NCBI GenBank assembly: GCA_963627995.1
Contig: CAVGCV010000001.1
Coordinates: 186,001-250,000, forward strand
DNA from: UBA3839 sp963627995
GTDB lineage: Bacteria; Bacteroidota; Bacteroidia; Bacteroidales; Bacteroidaceae
Direction: 5' to 3'
DNA length: 64,000 nucleotides
Below are positions 23,669 to 32,526 of the stretch, one piece after another. The first letter of the stretch is position 1. Every line of letters begins with the position of its first letter. Position numbers and translations under genes: made by a program. The notes beneath the pieces are model-generated. The model saw only the letters and a list, made by a program, of their open reading frames with translations. It made no database searches and was not told the DNA's origin.

Positions 23669-25093
23669 ATGTCGGGAATGCACCAACTGCCGTACGACGA
23701 GAAAGACATTACCTCCATTTACCGCTACAGCCGGAAGCTGTTGCATAAATGCTTGCGAGACTTCGCGCCCGATGCGGAAGAGCAGGGCGGCAAGGGAGGT
23801 CTTGGGCAACTGGTGGAAGAACTGTTTTTCAAGTACGGCAACAACAGCCGGCAAGAAGCTGACTTTGCCTTTGCTCACGCCGAACTGAAATGCACCCCTC
23901 TGAAAGAGGCAGGAAGCAGGGGTGGGCTTGCCGTCAAGGAGCGGCTTGTGTGCGGAATGATTAACTACACGACGGACTGGAATAAGGCGTTCGAAGAGTC
24001 GCATTTTTACAGAAAATGCCTTGTCATGCTCATCATGTTCTATCTTCACCGCCCGAATGTGTCAAGGCTCGACTTGCAATTCCTGTTTGCCGTGTTGTGG
24101 CGGATTCCCGAGAAGGACCTGCTGATTATCCGTCAAGATTACGACACCATCATTGCCAAAATACGGAACGGGCAGGCGCACACTTTGTCGGAAGGCGACA
24201 CAATGTACCTTGGGGCTTGCAGGAAGGGGAAAAAGGGAGACTCGCTGATGGCACAGCACGACAACACGCTCGGCGCGCCACGCCGCGCATGGTGCTTGAA
24301 GACGGCATACATGCGCGTCCTGCTGGAGGAAGTGAATAAGCGCCATGAGGATGGAGCTTATTGCAACTACGACATCCCGCCCTCTCCCATGGCGTCCCTG
24401 TTTGCGGCGGAGGAACTGAGGGAAAGGTCGGTCGATGCCATCTTGCAAGACCGCTTTTCCCCATATTGCGGCAAGACTTACTGCGAGTTGTGCGAAATGC
24501 TCGGCGTGAGCCCGATAAAGACCAAGTCGAAATACTTCGTCATCGCCAATGCGATTGCTGGCGGCGGAAAGGTGGGCAACGTAAACCTCTCGGAGGAATT
24601 CGTTAAGTCGGGGCTGACAATGAAGACCATACGGGTGAGCCGGCATGGGACGGTAAAAGAAAGCATGTCGTTCGAGAACATAGACTACCGGGAGGTCTAC
24701 GGCTGCGGCGAGTGGACAGACTCCCGGCTTTACGAACTTTTCACAAGCCGCTTCCTGTTCGTCGTCTTCCGGGAAACAGATGGAGTCCTGCGGCTGCCGA
24801 ACGGGAAGACCGAGGCGGAATACAGGCTTGACAAGGCCGCATTTTGGACAATGCCACAGTCCGACCTTGCCGTTGCCCGGCAATATTGGGAGAACATCAG
24901 GAGAAACGTTCTCGCCAACCGCCTGTCGCCGGGGTTTTTCTGGAGCGTTGGCGATGGCAAAGATTTTCATGTCCGCCCCAAGGCCAGGGCCTCAACCGAC
25001 ATGACGGCCAACCCTCATGGCGGATTAGCGAGGAAGTACTGCTATTGGTTCAATGCAAAATATGTAAAGAGCATCATTGATAATGAGTTATAG
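23669..25093 (+). CDS. Sau3AI/MutH-like type II restriction endonuclease
   Basis: 474 residues, close to the length of Sau3AI. The MutH/Sau3AI signature is at 42-79: GGLGQLVEELFF with Glu50, then QEADFAFAHAELKCTP with Asp65 and the Glu72-x-Lys74 pair. That is the E...D...ExK metal-binding set. Sau3AI itself is a tandem of a catalytic MutH half and a degenerate DNA-binding half, and the length fits that. GATC is therefore the expected target. The next gene is a C5 methyltransferase overlapping by 11 bases. The GC content and codon use are visibly lower than in flanking genes, pointing to transfer. Confidence 0.87.
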   Translation: MSGMHQLPYDEKDITSIYRYSRKLLHKCLRDFAPDAEEQGGKGGLGQLVEELFFKYGNNSRQEADFAFAHAELKCTPLKEAGSRGGLAVKERLVCGMINYTTDWNKAFEESHFYRKCLVMLIMFYLHRPNVSRLDLQFLFAVLWRIPEKDLLIIRQDYDTIIAKIRNGQAHTLSEGDTMYLGACRKGKKGDSLMAQHDNTLGAPRRAWCLKTAYMRVLLEEVNKRHEDGAYCNYDIPPSPMASLFAAEELRERSVDAILQDRFSPYCGKTYCELCEMLGVSPIKTKSKYFVIANAIAGGGKVGNVNLSEEFVKSGLTMKTIRVSRHGTVKESMSFENIDYREVYGCGEWTDSRLYELFTSRFLFVVFRETDGVLRLPNGKTEAEYRLDKAAFWTMPQSDLAVARQYWENIRRNVLANRLSPGFFWSVGDGKDFHVRPKARASTDMTANPHGGLARKYCYWFNAKYVKSIIDNEL

Positions 25094-26450
25094 TATCGGC
25101 GCAGATTCGGACGCAAGCTGTGTGCTTTGTGAGCCTGTTGCACAGTATTCGCACGCCGCTCACAAGAAGGCAGGACTGCAACAGCAGCTTTTCGGCAACG
25201 GCCCCGTGCAGATAGAGGCGGGCGACATTCGGGTCGTGGAGCTCTTTGCGGGCGTAGGCGGATTCCGGATAGGGTTAGAAAGAGCCTCCCGGCATTTCAG
25301 GACCGTCTGGAGCAACCAATGGGAGCCCGCGACAAAGCGGCAGGATGCAAGCATCATCTATTGCAAGCGATTCGGTGCCCAAGGACATTCCAACGAGGAC
25401 ATCACGACCATTCCCACCAGTGAGATTCCTGACTGTGAACTCCTTTGTGGCGGGTTTCCCTGCCAGGACTACTCCGTGGCTGCCACCTTGCAACATTCGG
25501 GCGGGATTGAGGGCAAGAAGGGCGTGTTGTGGTGGCAGATTTACCGCATATTGACCGAGAAGGGAGAACGCCGCCCGGACTATCTGATACTGGAGAATGT
25601 GGACCGGCTGCTCAACTCTCCGGCCAGTCAACGCGGCCGCGACTTTGCCATCATCCTCTCGTCGCTGTCGAGCCTTGGCTATGTCGTGGAGTGGCGTGTC
25701 ATCAACGCCGCGGAATATGGCATGCCCCAACGCCGCCGTCGCACCTACATGGTGGCATACCGCAAGAGTACATACATGGCACGCCTGTTCGCGGCAACGG
25801 GAAACAAGGCCGACTGGCTATTGAAAAGCGGCATCCTGCCGCAGGCTTTTCCCTGTGTGGAAAAGGGCGGGAAGGCAACAACCATCAGCATCGGAACAGA
25901 CCTTGCAGATGTATCTTCCAATTTCAACAAGGGGCAGAAAAACAGCCCGTTCCACAATGCTGGAGTGATGTGGGACGGGCAGGCCTTGACCCTTGACACC
26001 GCCCCGGCCTACACCGGCCGCCACCTCACGCTTGGCGAGATTCTTGTTGGCGAGGATGACGTTCCCGACGAGTTCTTCATTCCGCCAGCCGAACTTCCGA
26101 GGTGGGAATTCCAAAAGGGAGCGAAGTCTCTAAGGCGCATCAATAAGAAGACGGGCTTCGAATACAATTACAGCGAGGGCGCAATGGCCTTCCCCGACCG
26201 CCTTGACTGTGCGTCGCGAACCATCATTACCGGCGAGGGCGGGGCAAGCCCTTCGCGCTTCAAGCACGTCATAAGGACTGCCAGCGGGCGCTATCGCCGG
26301 CTCGTCCCTGTCGAGCTGGAGCGGCTCAACATGTTCCCGGACAACCATACGGCTGGCTCAAGCGACCTCCGCCGTGCATTTTTGATGGGAAACGCCCTCG
26401 TCACGGGAATTGTGGAGGACATCGCGTTGGCATTGATGCAATATGTATGA
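25083..26450 (+). CDS. DNA (cytosine-5)-methyltransferase, partner of the Sau3AI-like nuclease
   Basis: 455 residues. SAM motif I is ELFAGVGG at 53-60. The catalytic Cys127 lies in GGFPCQDYS, ENV is at 171-173 and QRRRR at 216-220; the C-terminal motifs IX-X include RRLVPVELERLNMFP and MGNALV. The target recognition part lies at about 230-385. An N-terminal extension of about 48 residues before the first motif is longer than usual. The ATG at 25083 overlaps the nuclease stop by 11 bases; a TTG at 25077 is also in frame. By context it should methylate the C of GATC and so protect the host. Confidence 0.93.
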   Translation: MSYSIGADSDASCVLCEPVAQYSHAAHKKAGLQQQLFGNGPVQIEAGDIRVVELFAGVGGFRIGLERASRHFRTVWSNQWEPATKRQDASIIYCKRFGAQGHSNEDITTIPTSEIPDCELLCGGFPCQDYSVAATLQHSGGIEGKKGVLWWQIYRILTEKGERRPDYLILENVDRLLNSPASQRGRDFAIILSSLSSLGYVVEWRVINAAEYGMPQRRRRTYMVAYRKSTYMARLFAATGNKADWLLKSGILPQAFPCVEKGGKATTISIGTDLADVSSNFNKGQKNSPFHNAGVMWDGQALTLDTAPAYTGRHLTLGEILVGEDDVPDEFFIPPAELPRWEFQKGAKSLRRINKKTGFEYNYSEGAMAFPDRLDCASRTIITGEGGASPSRFKHVIRTASGRYRRLVPVELERLNMFPDNHTAGSSDLRRAFLMGNALVTGIVEDIALALMQYV

Positions 26451-26575
26451 AGAGGCGCAGGCTTCTCCTATAAATTCAGCCCATCAACATTTGGAAAGCG
26501 GGCCAGGACGGATTTTCACGCTCCGCGCATCGAAGGCCAAGGATTTCGACAGCCAGCCGGACAAGCGGATGAAGT
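26451..26575. other. Gap between the C5 methyltransferase gene and the second 26-bp repeat
   Basis: About 125 bases of intermediate GC. A frame runs through it and the repeat, but has no family features. No terminator hairpin was found. It may be debris from the joining of two restriction-modification systems. Confidence 0.5.
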
Positions 26576-26601
26576 GGAAACTCTGCGGAGCGCGGCTCGG
26601 T
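26576..26601 (+). repeat. 26-bp direct repeat, right copy
   Basis: Identical to 23496-26-base unit at the left of the nuclease gene; the two starts are 3,080 bases apart. It is followed 18 bases later by the dam promoter box. Confidence 0.95.
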
Positions 26602-26619
26602 AGTTCTGAACTTTATGCT

Positions 26620-26628
26620 TATCTTTGC
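26620..26628 (+). promoter_or_regulatory. -7 box of dam
   Basis: TATCTTTGC, 20 bases before ATG 26649, so the dam leader must be very short. Confidence 0.7.
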
Positions 26629-26648
26629 ACCGCCAATAGCGGCGCACC

Positions 26649-27626
26649 ATGGCAATAGCAAAGCCCTTCATCAAGTGGGTTGGCGGAAAGGGCCAACTTC
26701 TTTGTCAGCTGGAAGCCCTGCTCCCGGCCGACTTCGACGGCTGGGACGACGTGACCTACATAGAGCCGTTCGTTGGCGGCGGCGCCATGCTGTTCTTCAT
26801 GATGCAGCGGCATCCGAATATCGAGCGGGCAATCATCAACGACGTCAACCCCGACTTGACGACCTGCTACAGGACGGTGCGCGACCATGTGGAGCAGCTG
26901 CTCCCGGCCTTGCGCGACATCCAGTCGCGCTACTGCGGGCTGGCGGACATGGAGTCGAAGCAGGAAATGTTTCTCAGCGCCCGGCGGCGGTACAACGGGA
27001 AGGGCCTCGGCCCGATAGAGAACACGGCGTTGTTCCTCTTCCTGAACCGGACTTGCTTCAACGGGCTCTACCGCGTCAATCGCAGGGGACTGTTCAATGT
27101 CCCGTTCGGCAAGTATGCACAGCCGAGAATATGCGACGAGGAGGCGCTCCGCGCCGACAGCGAGCTGCTGAAGCGGGTGGAGATACTGGAGGGCGACTTC
27201 GAGCAGACACTCGGATGGGGCAGGGGACGCACGCTCTTCTACCTCGATCCGCCCTACCGCCCCCTCAGCGTTACGTCGAACTTCAACAGCTATGCGAAGG
27301 ACGCGTTCGACGACAGCGAGCAAACGCGGCTGAAAGAGTTCTGCGACCGGGTGGCGGCCGGCGGCCACCGGTTCATGCTCAGCAATTCCGACAGCCGGGC
27401 GGCGGGCGGCGGGCAGGGGTTCTTCGATCTCCTCTACGCCGGCTACCCCATCGCCCGGGTCATGGCCGCGCGCAACGTCAATTCCAATGGCGCGGGGCGC
27501 GGGAAGATTACAGAAATCGTTGTCCGCAACTATACGGAAACAAAAGGGCGCGGGGCGACGGGCTTCACACGGCCCGGCCTCTGCCCATCAACAGGATACA
27601 TGCAATCCCATGCCCAAGGATTTTGA
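26649..27626 (+). CDS. dam: Dam-type DNA adenine N6-methyltransferase
   Basis: 325 residues of the alpha/D12 class (MboI-A, DpnM, Dam). PFIKWVGGKGQL at 6-17 and the SAM site PFVGGGAM at 40-47 precede the target-recognition part, and the catalytic DPPY is at 200-203. The expected product is N6-methyladenine in GATC. The last about 25 residues after IVVRNY have no family features. Its 3' end overlaps a 15-codon remnant that looks like the start of a DpnII-type nuclease. It has its own promoter, separate from the nuclease-C5 methyltransferase unit, and its GC content lies between island and host. Confidence 0.9.
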   Translation: MAIAKPFIKWVGGKGQLLCQLEALLPADFDGWDDVTYIEPFVGGGAMLFFMMQRHPNIERAIINDVNPDLTTCYRTVRDHVEQLLPALRDIQSRYCGLADMESKQEMFLSARRRYNGKGLGPIENTALFLFLNRTCFNGLYRVNRRGLFNVPFGKYAQPRICDEEALRADSELLKRVEILEGDFEQTLGWGRGRTLFYLDPPYRPLSVTSNFNSYAKDAFDDSEQTRLKEFCDRVAAGGHRFMLSNSDSRAAGGGQGFFDLLYAGYPIARVMAARNVNSNGAGRGKITEIVVRNYTETKGRGATGFTRPGLCPSTGYMQSHAQGF

Positions 27627-27657
27627 CTTGTTCATGTCGCAGCTGAAAGAAACATGA
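27610..27657 (+). pseudogene. Probable N-terminal stump of a DpnII/MboI-type restriction endonuclease
   Basis: An ORF of 15 codons, MPKDFDLFMSQLKET, starts inside the end of dam and stops within the ATG of the next gene. The pattern FDxFxSxLxxT is, from memory, how DpnII-family nucleases begin, and in MboI/DpnII-type systems the nuclease gene follows the adenine methyltransferase. The rest of such a nuclease is absent. I infer that it was deleted, leaving dam as the survivor of a second GATC system. Short length makes this tentative. Confidence 0.45.
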
Positions 27658-29039
27658 AGCGAAAGACATGCACCGCCGTGGCCGCCGCCGTGCTGGTCGC
27701 CGCTGTGGGCGCGTGGGCGGCCGGCCGCTGGGACACGTGGTTCGGCATGCCCGACGAGCCGCCCTACGCGCCGCCGGACAGCCCGTCGCGCGTGCTGCTC
27801 ACGTTCGGCGACGAGGGCGAGGACGCGCGCAACGTGAGCTGGCAGTGCGGCACGGAGGTGGAGGACGCCTACGTGGAGCTCGGCTCGGAGCGCGTCGCCG
27901 CCCGGGGCGAGGTGTTCGCCTCGCGCAGCGGGCGCGCCGCTTACTACGTCGCCCGCCTGCGCCACCTGCGCCCCGGGACGGCCTACCGCTACCGCGTCTG
28001 CACCGGCCGCCGCCGCTCGCCGTGGTACACGTTCCGCACCTGCCCGGCGGGGCGCGACCGCTTCGCGTTCCTCTACGTGGGCGACGTGCAGGACACCATC
28101 GGCGGCGAGGCCAACCGCATCCTGCGCGAGGCTTTCGGACGCACGCCCGACGCCGAGTTCCTCGTTTGCGGCGGCGACCTCACCGACCGCCCCTCCGACG
28201 CGAACTGGGCGGAGACGTTCCGCGGCATCGACTCGGTGGCGCAGCGCGTGCCGCTGCTCGCCGTGACGGGCAACCACGACTACCTGAAGGGGGTGGTGCA
28301 GCGGCTCGAGCGCCGCTTCTCGCTCGTGTTCTCCTACTTCCTCGACAGCATGGTCGGCGAGAGCCAGGTCTACACGCTGCGCTACGCCAACGCGCAGTTC
28401 TTCCTCCTCGACAGCAACCGCGAGCTGCCCTACCTGCTGGCGCAGCGGCGGTGGCTGGAGCGGCAGCTGAGGGCGAGCCGGGCGAAGTGGAAGATACTGG
28501 TGCTGCACCACCCGCTCTACTCCATCCGCGGCTGCAACAACCTGCCGCAGCGGTGGGCGTTCGACGGCCTGGCCGCGGACTACGGCGTCGACCTCGTGCT
28601 GCAGGGGCACGAGCACGCCTACGCCCGCATGACGCGCCGCGACCGCGACGGACGCGCCACGACCCCCGTCTACACCGTGAGCCACTGCTCGCCGAAGAAC
28701 TACCGCATCGAGTTCGACGACCGCTTCGACAAGTTCGGCATCTCCAGCCGCTACTATCAGGCGGTGCGCATCGCCGGCGACACGCTCGCCCTCTCCGCGC
28801 ACGACGCCCGCACGCACGCGCTCTACGACTCGCTGCTTGTCGTCAAGCACGGCGCGCGGGCGGCGGAAATCGTCGACCTCGGGAGCGGCATCGCCGAGAA
28901 CATGACCTACACGCCCCGTCCCGGCAACCGCAAGGACCGAGCGTTTGCCAACCGCATCGCCGACTACATGCGCCGCCATCCGGAACGCACGTTTGCCACC
29001 GGCGCGGCAGCGGGCAGGAGCGACCGACCAGACCCTTAA
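27654..29039 (+). CDS. Purple-acid-phosphatase-like metallophosphoesterase
   Basis: 461 residues with an N-terminal hydrophobic signal/anchor (about 7-23). A fibronectin-like domain (about 45-135, RHLRPGTAYRYRV) precedes the metallophosphoesterase fold (about 138-330): YVGDVQD, GGDLTD, TGNHDY, LHHPLYS and QGHEHAYAR supply the two-metal site. It should act outside the cytoplasmic membrane on phosphate esters. Its ATG overlaps the stop of the DpnII-like remnant (ATGA), so this gene marks the right border of the restriction-modification region and returns to the host's high GC. Confidence 0.88.
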   Translation: MKRKTCTAVAAAVLVAAVGAWAAGRWDTWFGMPDEPPYAPPDSPSRVLLTFGDEGEDARNVSWQCGTEVEDAYVELGSERVAARGEVFASRSGRAAYYVARLRHLRPGTAYRYRVCTGRRRSPWYTFRTCPAGRDRFAFLYVGDVQDTIGGEANRILREAFGRTPDAEFLVCGGDLTDRPSDANWAETFRGIDSVAQRVPLLAVTGNHDYLKGVVQRLERRFSLVFSYFLDSMVGESQVYTLRYANAQFFLLDSNRELPYLLAQRRWLERQLRASRAKWKILVLHHPLYSIRGCNNLPQRWAFDGLAADYGVDLVLQGHEHAYARMTRRDRDGRATTPVYTVSHCSPKNYRIEFDDRFDKFGISSRYYQAVRIAGDTLALSAHDARTHALYDSLLVVKHGARAAEIVDLGSGIAENMTYTPRPGNRKDRAFANRIADYMRRHPERTFATGAAAGRSDRPDP

Positions 29040-29070
29040 CTTTTTACCCCCTAACTCACAACACCTTCCA

Positions 29071-30816
29071 ATGAAAAAGAGAAAACTCTTGTGCGCCCTT
29101 GCGGCCATCGCCGCGGGCTGCACGGCGGCCGGCGCCCAGGACGGCCCCACGATGGGCTGGAGCTCGTGGAACACCTACGGCGTGAACATCAACGACGCGC
29201 TCATCCGCCGCCAGGCCGACGCGATGGTCGAGAAGGGCCTGAAGGACGCGGGCTACGACCACATCAACATCGACGACGGCTTCTTCGGCGGGCGCAACGC
29301 CGCGACGGGCGACCTCATCATCCACCCCACGCGCTTCCCCAACGGGCTGAAGGACGTGGCCGACTACATCCACTCGAAAGGGCTGAAGGCCGGAATCTAC
29401 AGCGACGCGGGGGCAAACACCTGCGGCAACTACTACAACGGCGACACGCAGAGCGTGAACGTGGGCTTCTACAACTACGACCAGCACGACGCCGACTTCT
29501 ACTTCAAGGAGTGCGGCTTCGACTTCATCAAGGTCGATTTCTGCGGAGGCGACGCGCCCCAGAACTCGCAGCGGCTCGCGCTCGACCCCCAGGCCCGCTA
29601 CACGGCCATCAGCAACGCCATCAAGGCGACGGGCCGCACCGACGTGCGCCTCAACGTGTGCCGCTGGGCATACCCCGGCACGTGGGTGCACGACGTGGCC
29701 TTCTCGTGGCGCACCACCCGGGACATCGCCAACAGCTGGAACTCCGTGAAGGGCATCCTGGCCGAGAACCTCTACCTCTCCGCCTACTGCTACGACGGAC
29801 GCTTCAACGACATGGACATGCTCGAGGTGGGGCGCAGCCTCACCGCCGAGGAGGACAAGACCCACTTCGGGATGTGGTGCATCATGTGCTCGCCGCTGCT
29901 CATCGGCTGCGACCTCACCACGCTCAAGCCGGCCACGCAGACGCTCATCACCAACCCCGAGCTCATCGCCCTCAGCCAAGACAAGCTCTACCAGCAGGCC
30001 TATGTCGCCGCCAAGGCGAACGACTGCTTCATCCTCGTGAAGGACATGGAGACGCTCAACGGCACGAAGCGCGCTATCGCCGTCTACAACCCCGGCGACG
30101 CCGCGAAGCGCGTGACGCTCAACTTCGCCGACGTCGACCTCTCCGGCAAGGTCGCGCTGCGCGACCTCTTCCTCAGGCGCGACCTCGGCGAGAAGGAGAC
30201 GTCGTACGAGATGACGGTCTCCGCCCACGGCACGCGCATCTTCATGGCCGAGGCCGAGACGCGCCTGGAGCGCAGGCGCTACGAGGCCGAGACGGCGTAC
30301 ATCAGCGACTACCAGGAGATTGAGAACAACCAGGCGAAGAAGACCGGCATCTACGAGGCCGCCGCCTACTGCGACGGCGGCTACAAGGCGGGATGGCTGG
30401 GCTACAGCGAGGCCAACGACCTGCAGTGGCGCAACGTGTACAGCGCCGAGGGGGGAGACTACGACCTGACCATCGCCTACATCTCGGGCGAAAGCCGCAA
30501 GATGACCGTCAGCGTGAACGGCGAGAAGGCGCAGACCGTGAGCGCCAACTCCGGCGGATGGAGCACCGTGGCGACGAAGACCGTGAGCGTGAAGCTCCAG
30601 AAGGGGCGCAACACCATCCGCCTGTCGAACGCGTCCGCCTGGATGCCCGACATCGACTACATCGAGCTGGCGCCCTCCGCCCCCACCGCCATCAAGAAGG
30701 CCAGGGCCGGGCGGCAGCAGGGCGGCGAGGCATACGACCTGCAGGGCCGCCGCGTGGACCCCGGCGCCTACCGGGGCATCTACCTGAGCGGCGGACGCAA
30801 GGTGCTGAACACCTGA
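29071..30816 (+). CDS. Secreted GH27 alpha-galactosidase with C-terminal carbohydrate-binding module
   Basis: 581 residues. The signal peptide ends AGA, exposing Gln23. The GH27 barrel (about 25-300) has GWSSWNTYG, the nucleophile Asp156 in FIKVDFCGG and the acid/base Asp249 in FNDMDMLEVG. A beta-sandwich follows (to about 405), then a CBM35/CBM6-like module (about 408-550: RRRYEAETAYISD, NTIRLSNASAWMPDIDYIEL), then a tail YDLQGRRV...GIYLSGGRKV of the Prevotella type. It should release terminal alpha-galactose from plant or host glycans. It lies 31 bases after the phosphoesterase. TAACTTTTT at 29035-29044 is a weak promoter candidate. Confidence 0.92.
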   Translation: MKKRKLLCALAAIAAGCTAAGAQDGPTMGWSSWNTYGVNINDALIRRQADAMVEKGLKDAGYDHINIDDGFFGGRNAATGDLIIHPTRFPNGLKDVADYIHSKGLKAGIYSDAGANTCGNYYNGDTQSVNVGFYNYDQHDADFYFKECGFDFIKVDFCGGDAPQNSQRLALDPQARYTAISNAIKATGRTDVRLNVCRWAYPGTWVHDVAFSWRTTRDIANSWNSVKGILAENLYLSAYCYDGRFNDMDMLEVGRSLTAEEDKTHFGMWCIMCSPLLIGCDLTTLKPATQTLITNPELIALSQDKLYQQAYVAAKANDCFILVKDMETLNGTKRAIAVYNPGDAAKRVTLNFADVDLSGKVALRDLFLRRDLGEKETSYEMTVSAHGTRIFMAEAETRLERRRYEAETAYISDYQEIENNQAKKTGIYEAAAYCDGGYKAGWLGYSEANDLQWRNVYSAEGGDYDLTIAYISGESRKMTVSVNGEKAQTVSANSGGWSTVATKTVSVKLQKGRNTIRLSNASAWMPDIDYIELAPSAPTAIKKARAGRQQGGEAYDLQGRRVDPGAYRGIYLSGGRKVLNT

Positions 30817-30870
30817 CCCGCCGCCCGCCCCGCAAGCCCGCGGCAGCGGCGGGCCTGTCGGACGGAACAC

Positions 30871-30901
30871 GAGGGGATGTGCCAAGACGGCACATCCCCT
30901 C
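30871..30901 (+). terminator. Intrinsic terminator of the alpha-galactosidase gene
   Basis: GAGGGGATGTGCC and GGCACATCCCCTC form a 13-bp perfect stem with a 5-base loop, followed by ATTCTTTTC. Confidence 0.9.
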
Positions 30902-30971
30902 ATTCTTTTCCGCCCTCTTGCCCCCCTGCGGGCAACACGGATGCAAACAGCTGTAAATCAGCGTGCCAAGA

Positions 30972-31090
30972 GCCGCCGGAAAAACACTGCGGAGCGGCGG
31001 AAAAGACACTGCGGAGAAAAAATTTTTTCTCTGCGGACGGAATCCATTTTCTCTGCGGAGCAGATTCCCTCGCTCCGCAGTGTTTTTTCG
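30972..31090 (+). repeat. Five-box 22-bp-phased element, copy 5
   Basis: Boxes start at 30987, 31009, 31031, 31053 and 31075, all steps 22. Here the two ends are inverted repeats of each other (CCGGAAAAACACTGCGGAG against CTCCGCAGTGTTTTTTCGG). It lies after a terminator, so it is outside the alpha-galactosidase message. Confidence 0.9.
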
Positions 31091-31380
31091 GAGACACGCA
31101 ACGCGCTGCCTTTCAGCTGTTTGTGAAATTGGAAAGCGGACAGCCCCGTCTTGTCCGGAATACAGTCCGCCGGGTGTTCGGAAGACGGCCCGGCGGGGCC
31201 GGCGCGCTTCGCAGCCCCCTTTTTCGCGGCGTTTAGGAACATTTAACAATCGGGGGGGTAAAATCAACGGATTTTAACTACATTCGCCGCCGAGGCCGCC
31301 CGCCGATTGGATGCTTGGAGAAGCACGCGCGGCGGCGTGATTCGGAACTTTTTTATTCACCACCCAAAAAAAACAACAAC
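31091..31380. other. Upstream region of the secreted protein gene; no gene seen
   Basis: About 290 bases with changing composition. A small hairpin CGGACA/TGTCCG lies at 31137-31157. TTTTAACTACATTCG near 31272 is a poor -7 match (TACATTCG). The last 60 bases are A-rich, ending in a run of A just before the ATG. No other signal is supported. Confidence 0.4.
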
Positions 31381-32286
31381 ATGAAGAAACTGCTACGACA
31401 TTTGTCTTCCTGCGGGCTGGCCGCCAGGGGAGGCTGGCCGCTCCTGCTCGCCGTGGCGCTGGCCGCGCTGTGGGCCGCGCCCGCGCAGGCCGCGGACTAC
31501 GGCCTGTACGTTTGCGGCGTGCGGGTGACCGACGCGAACAAGGACGACCTCACCGTCATCCCCGGCGTGACGGAGGGCACCGTCACCTACGATCCCGCCA
31601 CCCAGACGCTGCGGCTCAAGAACGCCCGCCTCGAGCAGCCTGGCAACGACGTTTGCATTTTTAACGAGAGCATATCCGGGCTGACCGTCGAGGTGGAGGG
31701 ACAGTGCGCGATGGAATCCAACTGGCATGGCATTATCATGGACGCGTCCACCACGATTGCAGGCAAGTCCGGGGCCGACGTGCGCTCGCTTGTTGTTTCA
31801 GCCGCGCTCTTCGGCGTTTTCGTGCGCCACGCCGACAACTGCACCTTCACCATCAGCGATGTCGACCTCACCGTCACGGGCCGGTGGCATGGAATCAAGG
31901 GCGACGCGGTGGAAAAGGATCCTTTTGAGGAGGAATTCATAATCCGGAATCACCACCTCACCATCAAGAACGCCAGCGTGCGCGCCACGGGCGGGGATGG
32001 CAGCATCTACAACTTCTCCTCGCTGACGCTCGAGGGCTGCATGGTTCTCACGCCCGAGGGCGCGGCGTTCGACGGCGGCGCGCTGAAAAAGGACGGCGAG
32101 GTGGTGACCGGCGAGGTGGTTATCCTCCCGAATGACCATCCGTCCGTGGGCATCGGCACGACGGCCGTTGACGCGCCCCGCCGCGAGGGCACCTACACGC
32201 TCACGGGCGTTCGCCTCACGGCCCCGCTCGACCAGCTGCCGCGCGGCGTCTATGTCGTGGACGGGCAGAAGGTGGTGAGGAAGTGA
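31381..32286 (+). CDS. Secreted beta-helix-like protein of unknown function
   Basis: 301 residues. A signal peptide with a long hydrophobic core ends AQA near residue 38. Next comes the module YGLYVCGVRVTDANKDDLTV...GTVTYDPATQTLRLKNARLE. I have seen this pattern repeatedly in Prevotella and Bacteroides surface proteins; it introduces a right-handed beta-helix-like run of short strands (FTISDVDLTV, LTIKNASVRAT, LTLEGCMVL). It ends GVYVVDGQKVVRK, a Prevotella-type tail. No catalytic residues can be assigned. It may bind carbohydrate or be a surface adhesin. Its neighbour upstream is the alpha-galactosidase, but a terminator and a repeat separate them. Confidence 0.75.
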   Translation: MKKLLRHLSSCGLAARGGWPLLLAVALAALWAAPAQAADYGLYVCGVRVTDANKDDLTVIPGVTEGTVTYDPATQTLRLKNARLEQPGNDVCIFNESISGLTVEVEGQCAMESNWHGIIMDASTTIAGKSGADVRSLVVSAALFGVFVRHADNCTFTISDVDLTVTGRWHGIKGDAVEKDPFEEEFIIRNHHLTIKNASVRATGGDGSIYNFSSLTLEGCMVLTPEGAAFDGGALKKDGEVVTGEVVILPNDHPSVGIGTTAVDAPRREGTYTLTGVRLTAPLDQLPRGVYVVDGQKVVRK

Positions 32287-32340
32287 CCGCATGACGGCAT
32301 GGCGGAGCGAATCCGGCGCCGATGCCGGGCTCCATACACA

Positions 32341-32375
32341 GGGCCGCCCCTCTCTCGGTGGAGACGGGGCGGCCC
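32341..32375 (+). terminator. Hairpin after the secreted protein gene
   Basis: GGGCCGCCCC pairs with GGGGCGGCCC; TCTC and GAGA extend the stem inside. It is followed by GTCCTGTTTG, a weak T-tract. Confidence 0.75.
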
Positions 32376-32514
32376 GTCCTGTTTGCCCGTCACGGGACTT
32401 ATTCTGATGGGCGCAAGTACCTGACGCGCCCTAATGGCGGGTGCCGGACGGCTGCGGCAGTGGGCGCGCCGCGTTTTCCCGAGTGCGGACGGCCGTTGTC
32501 TCGCCGAATTGGCG

Positions 32515-32523
32515 TAATTTTGC
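32515..32523 (+). promoter_or_regulatory. -7 box almost abutting the LtaS-type gene
   Basis: TAATTTTGC ends 3 bases before ATG 32527. With a start point 5-8 bases downstream of the box, the message would begin at or inside the start codon. Confidence 0.6.
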
Positions 32524-32526
32524 AGC

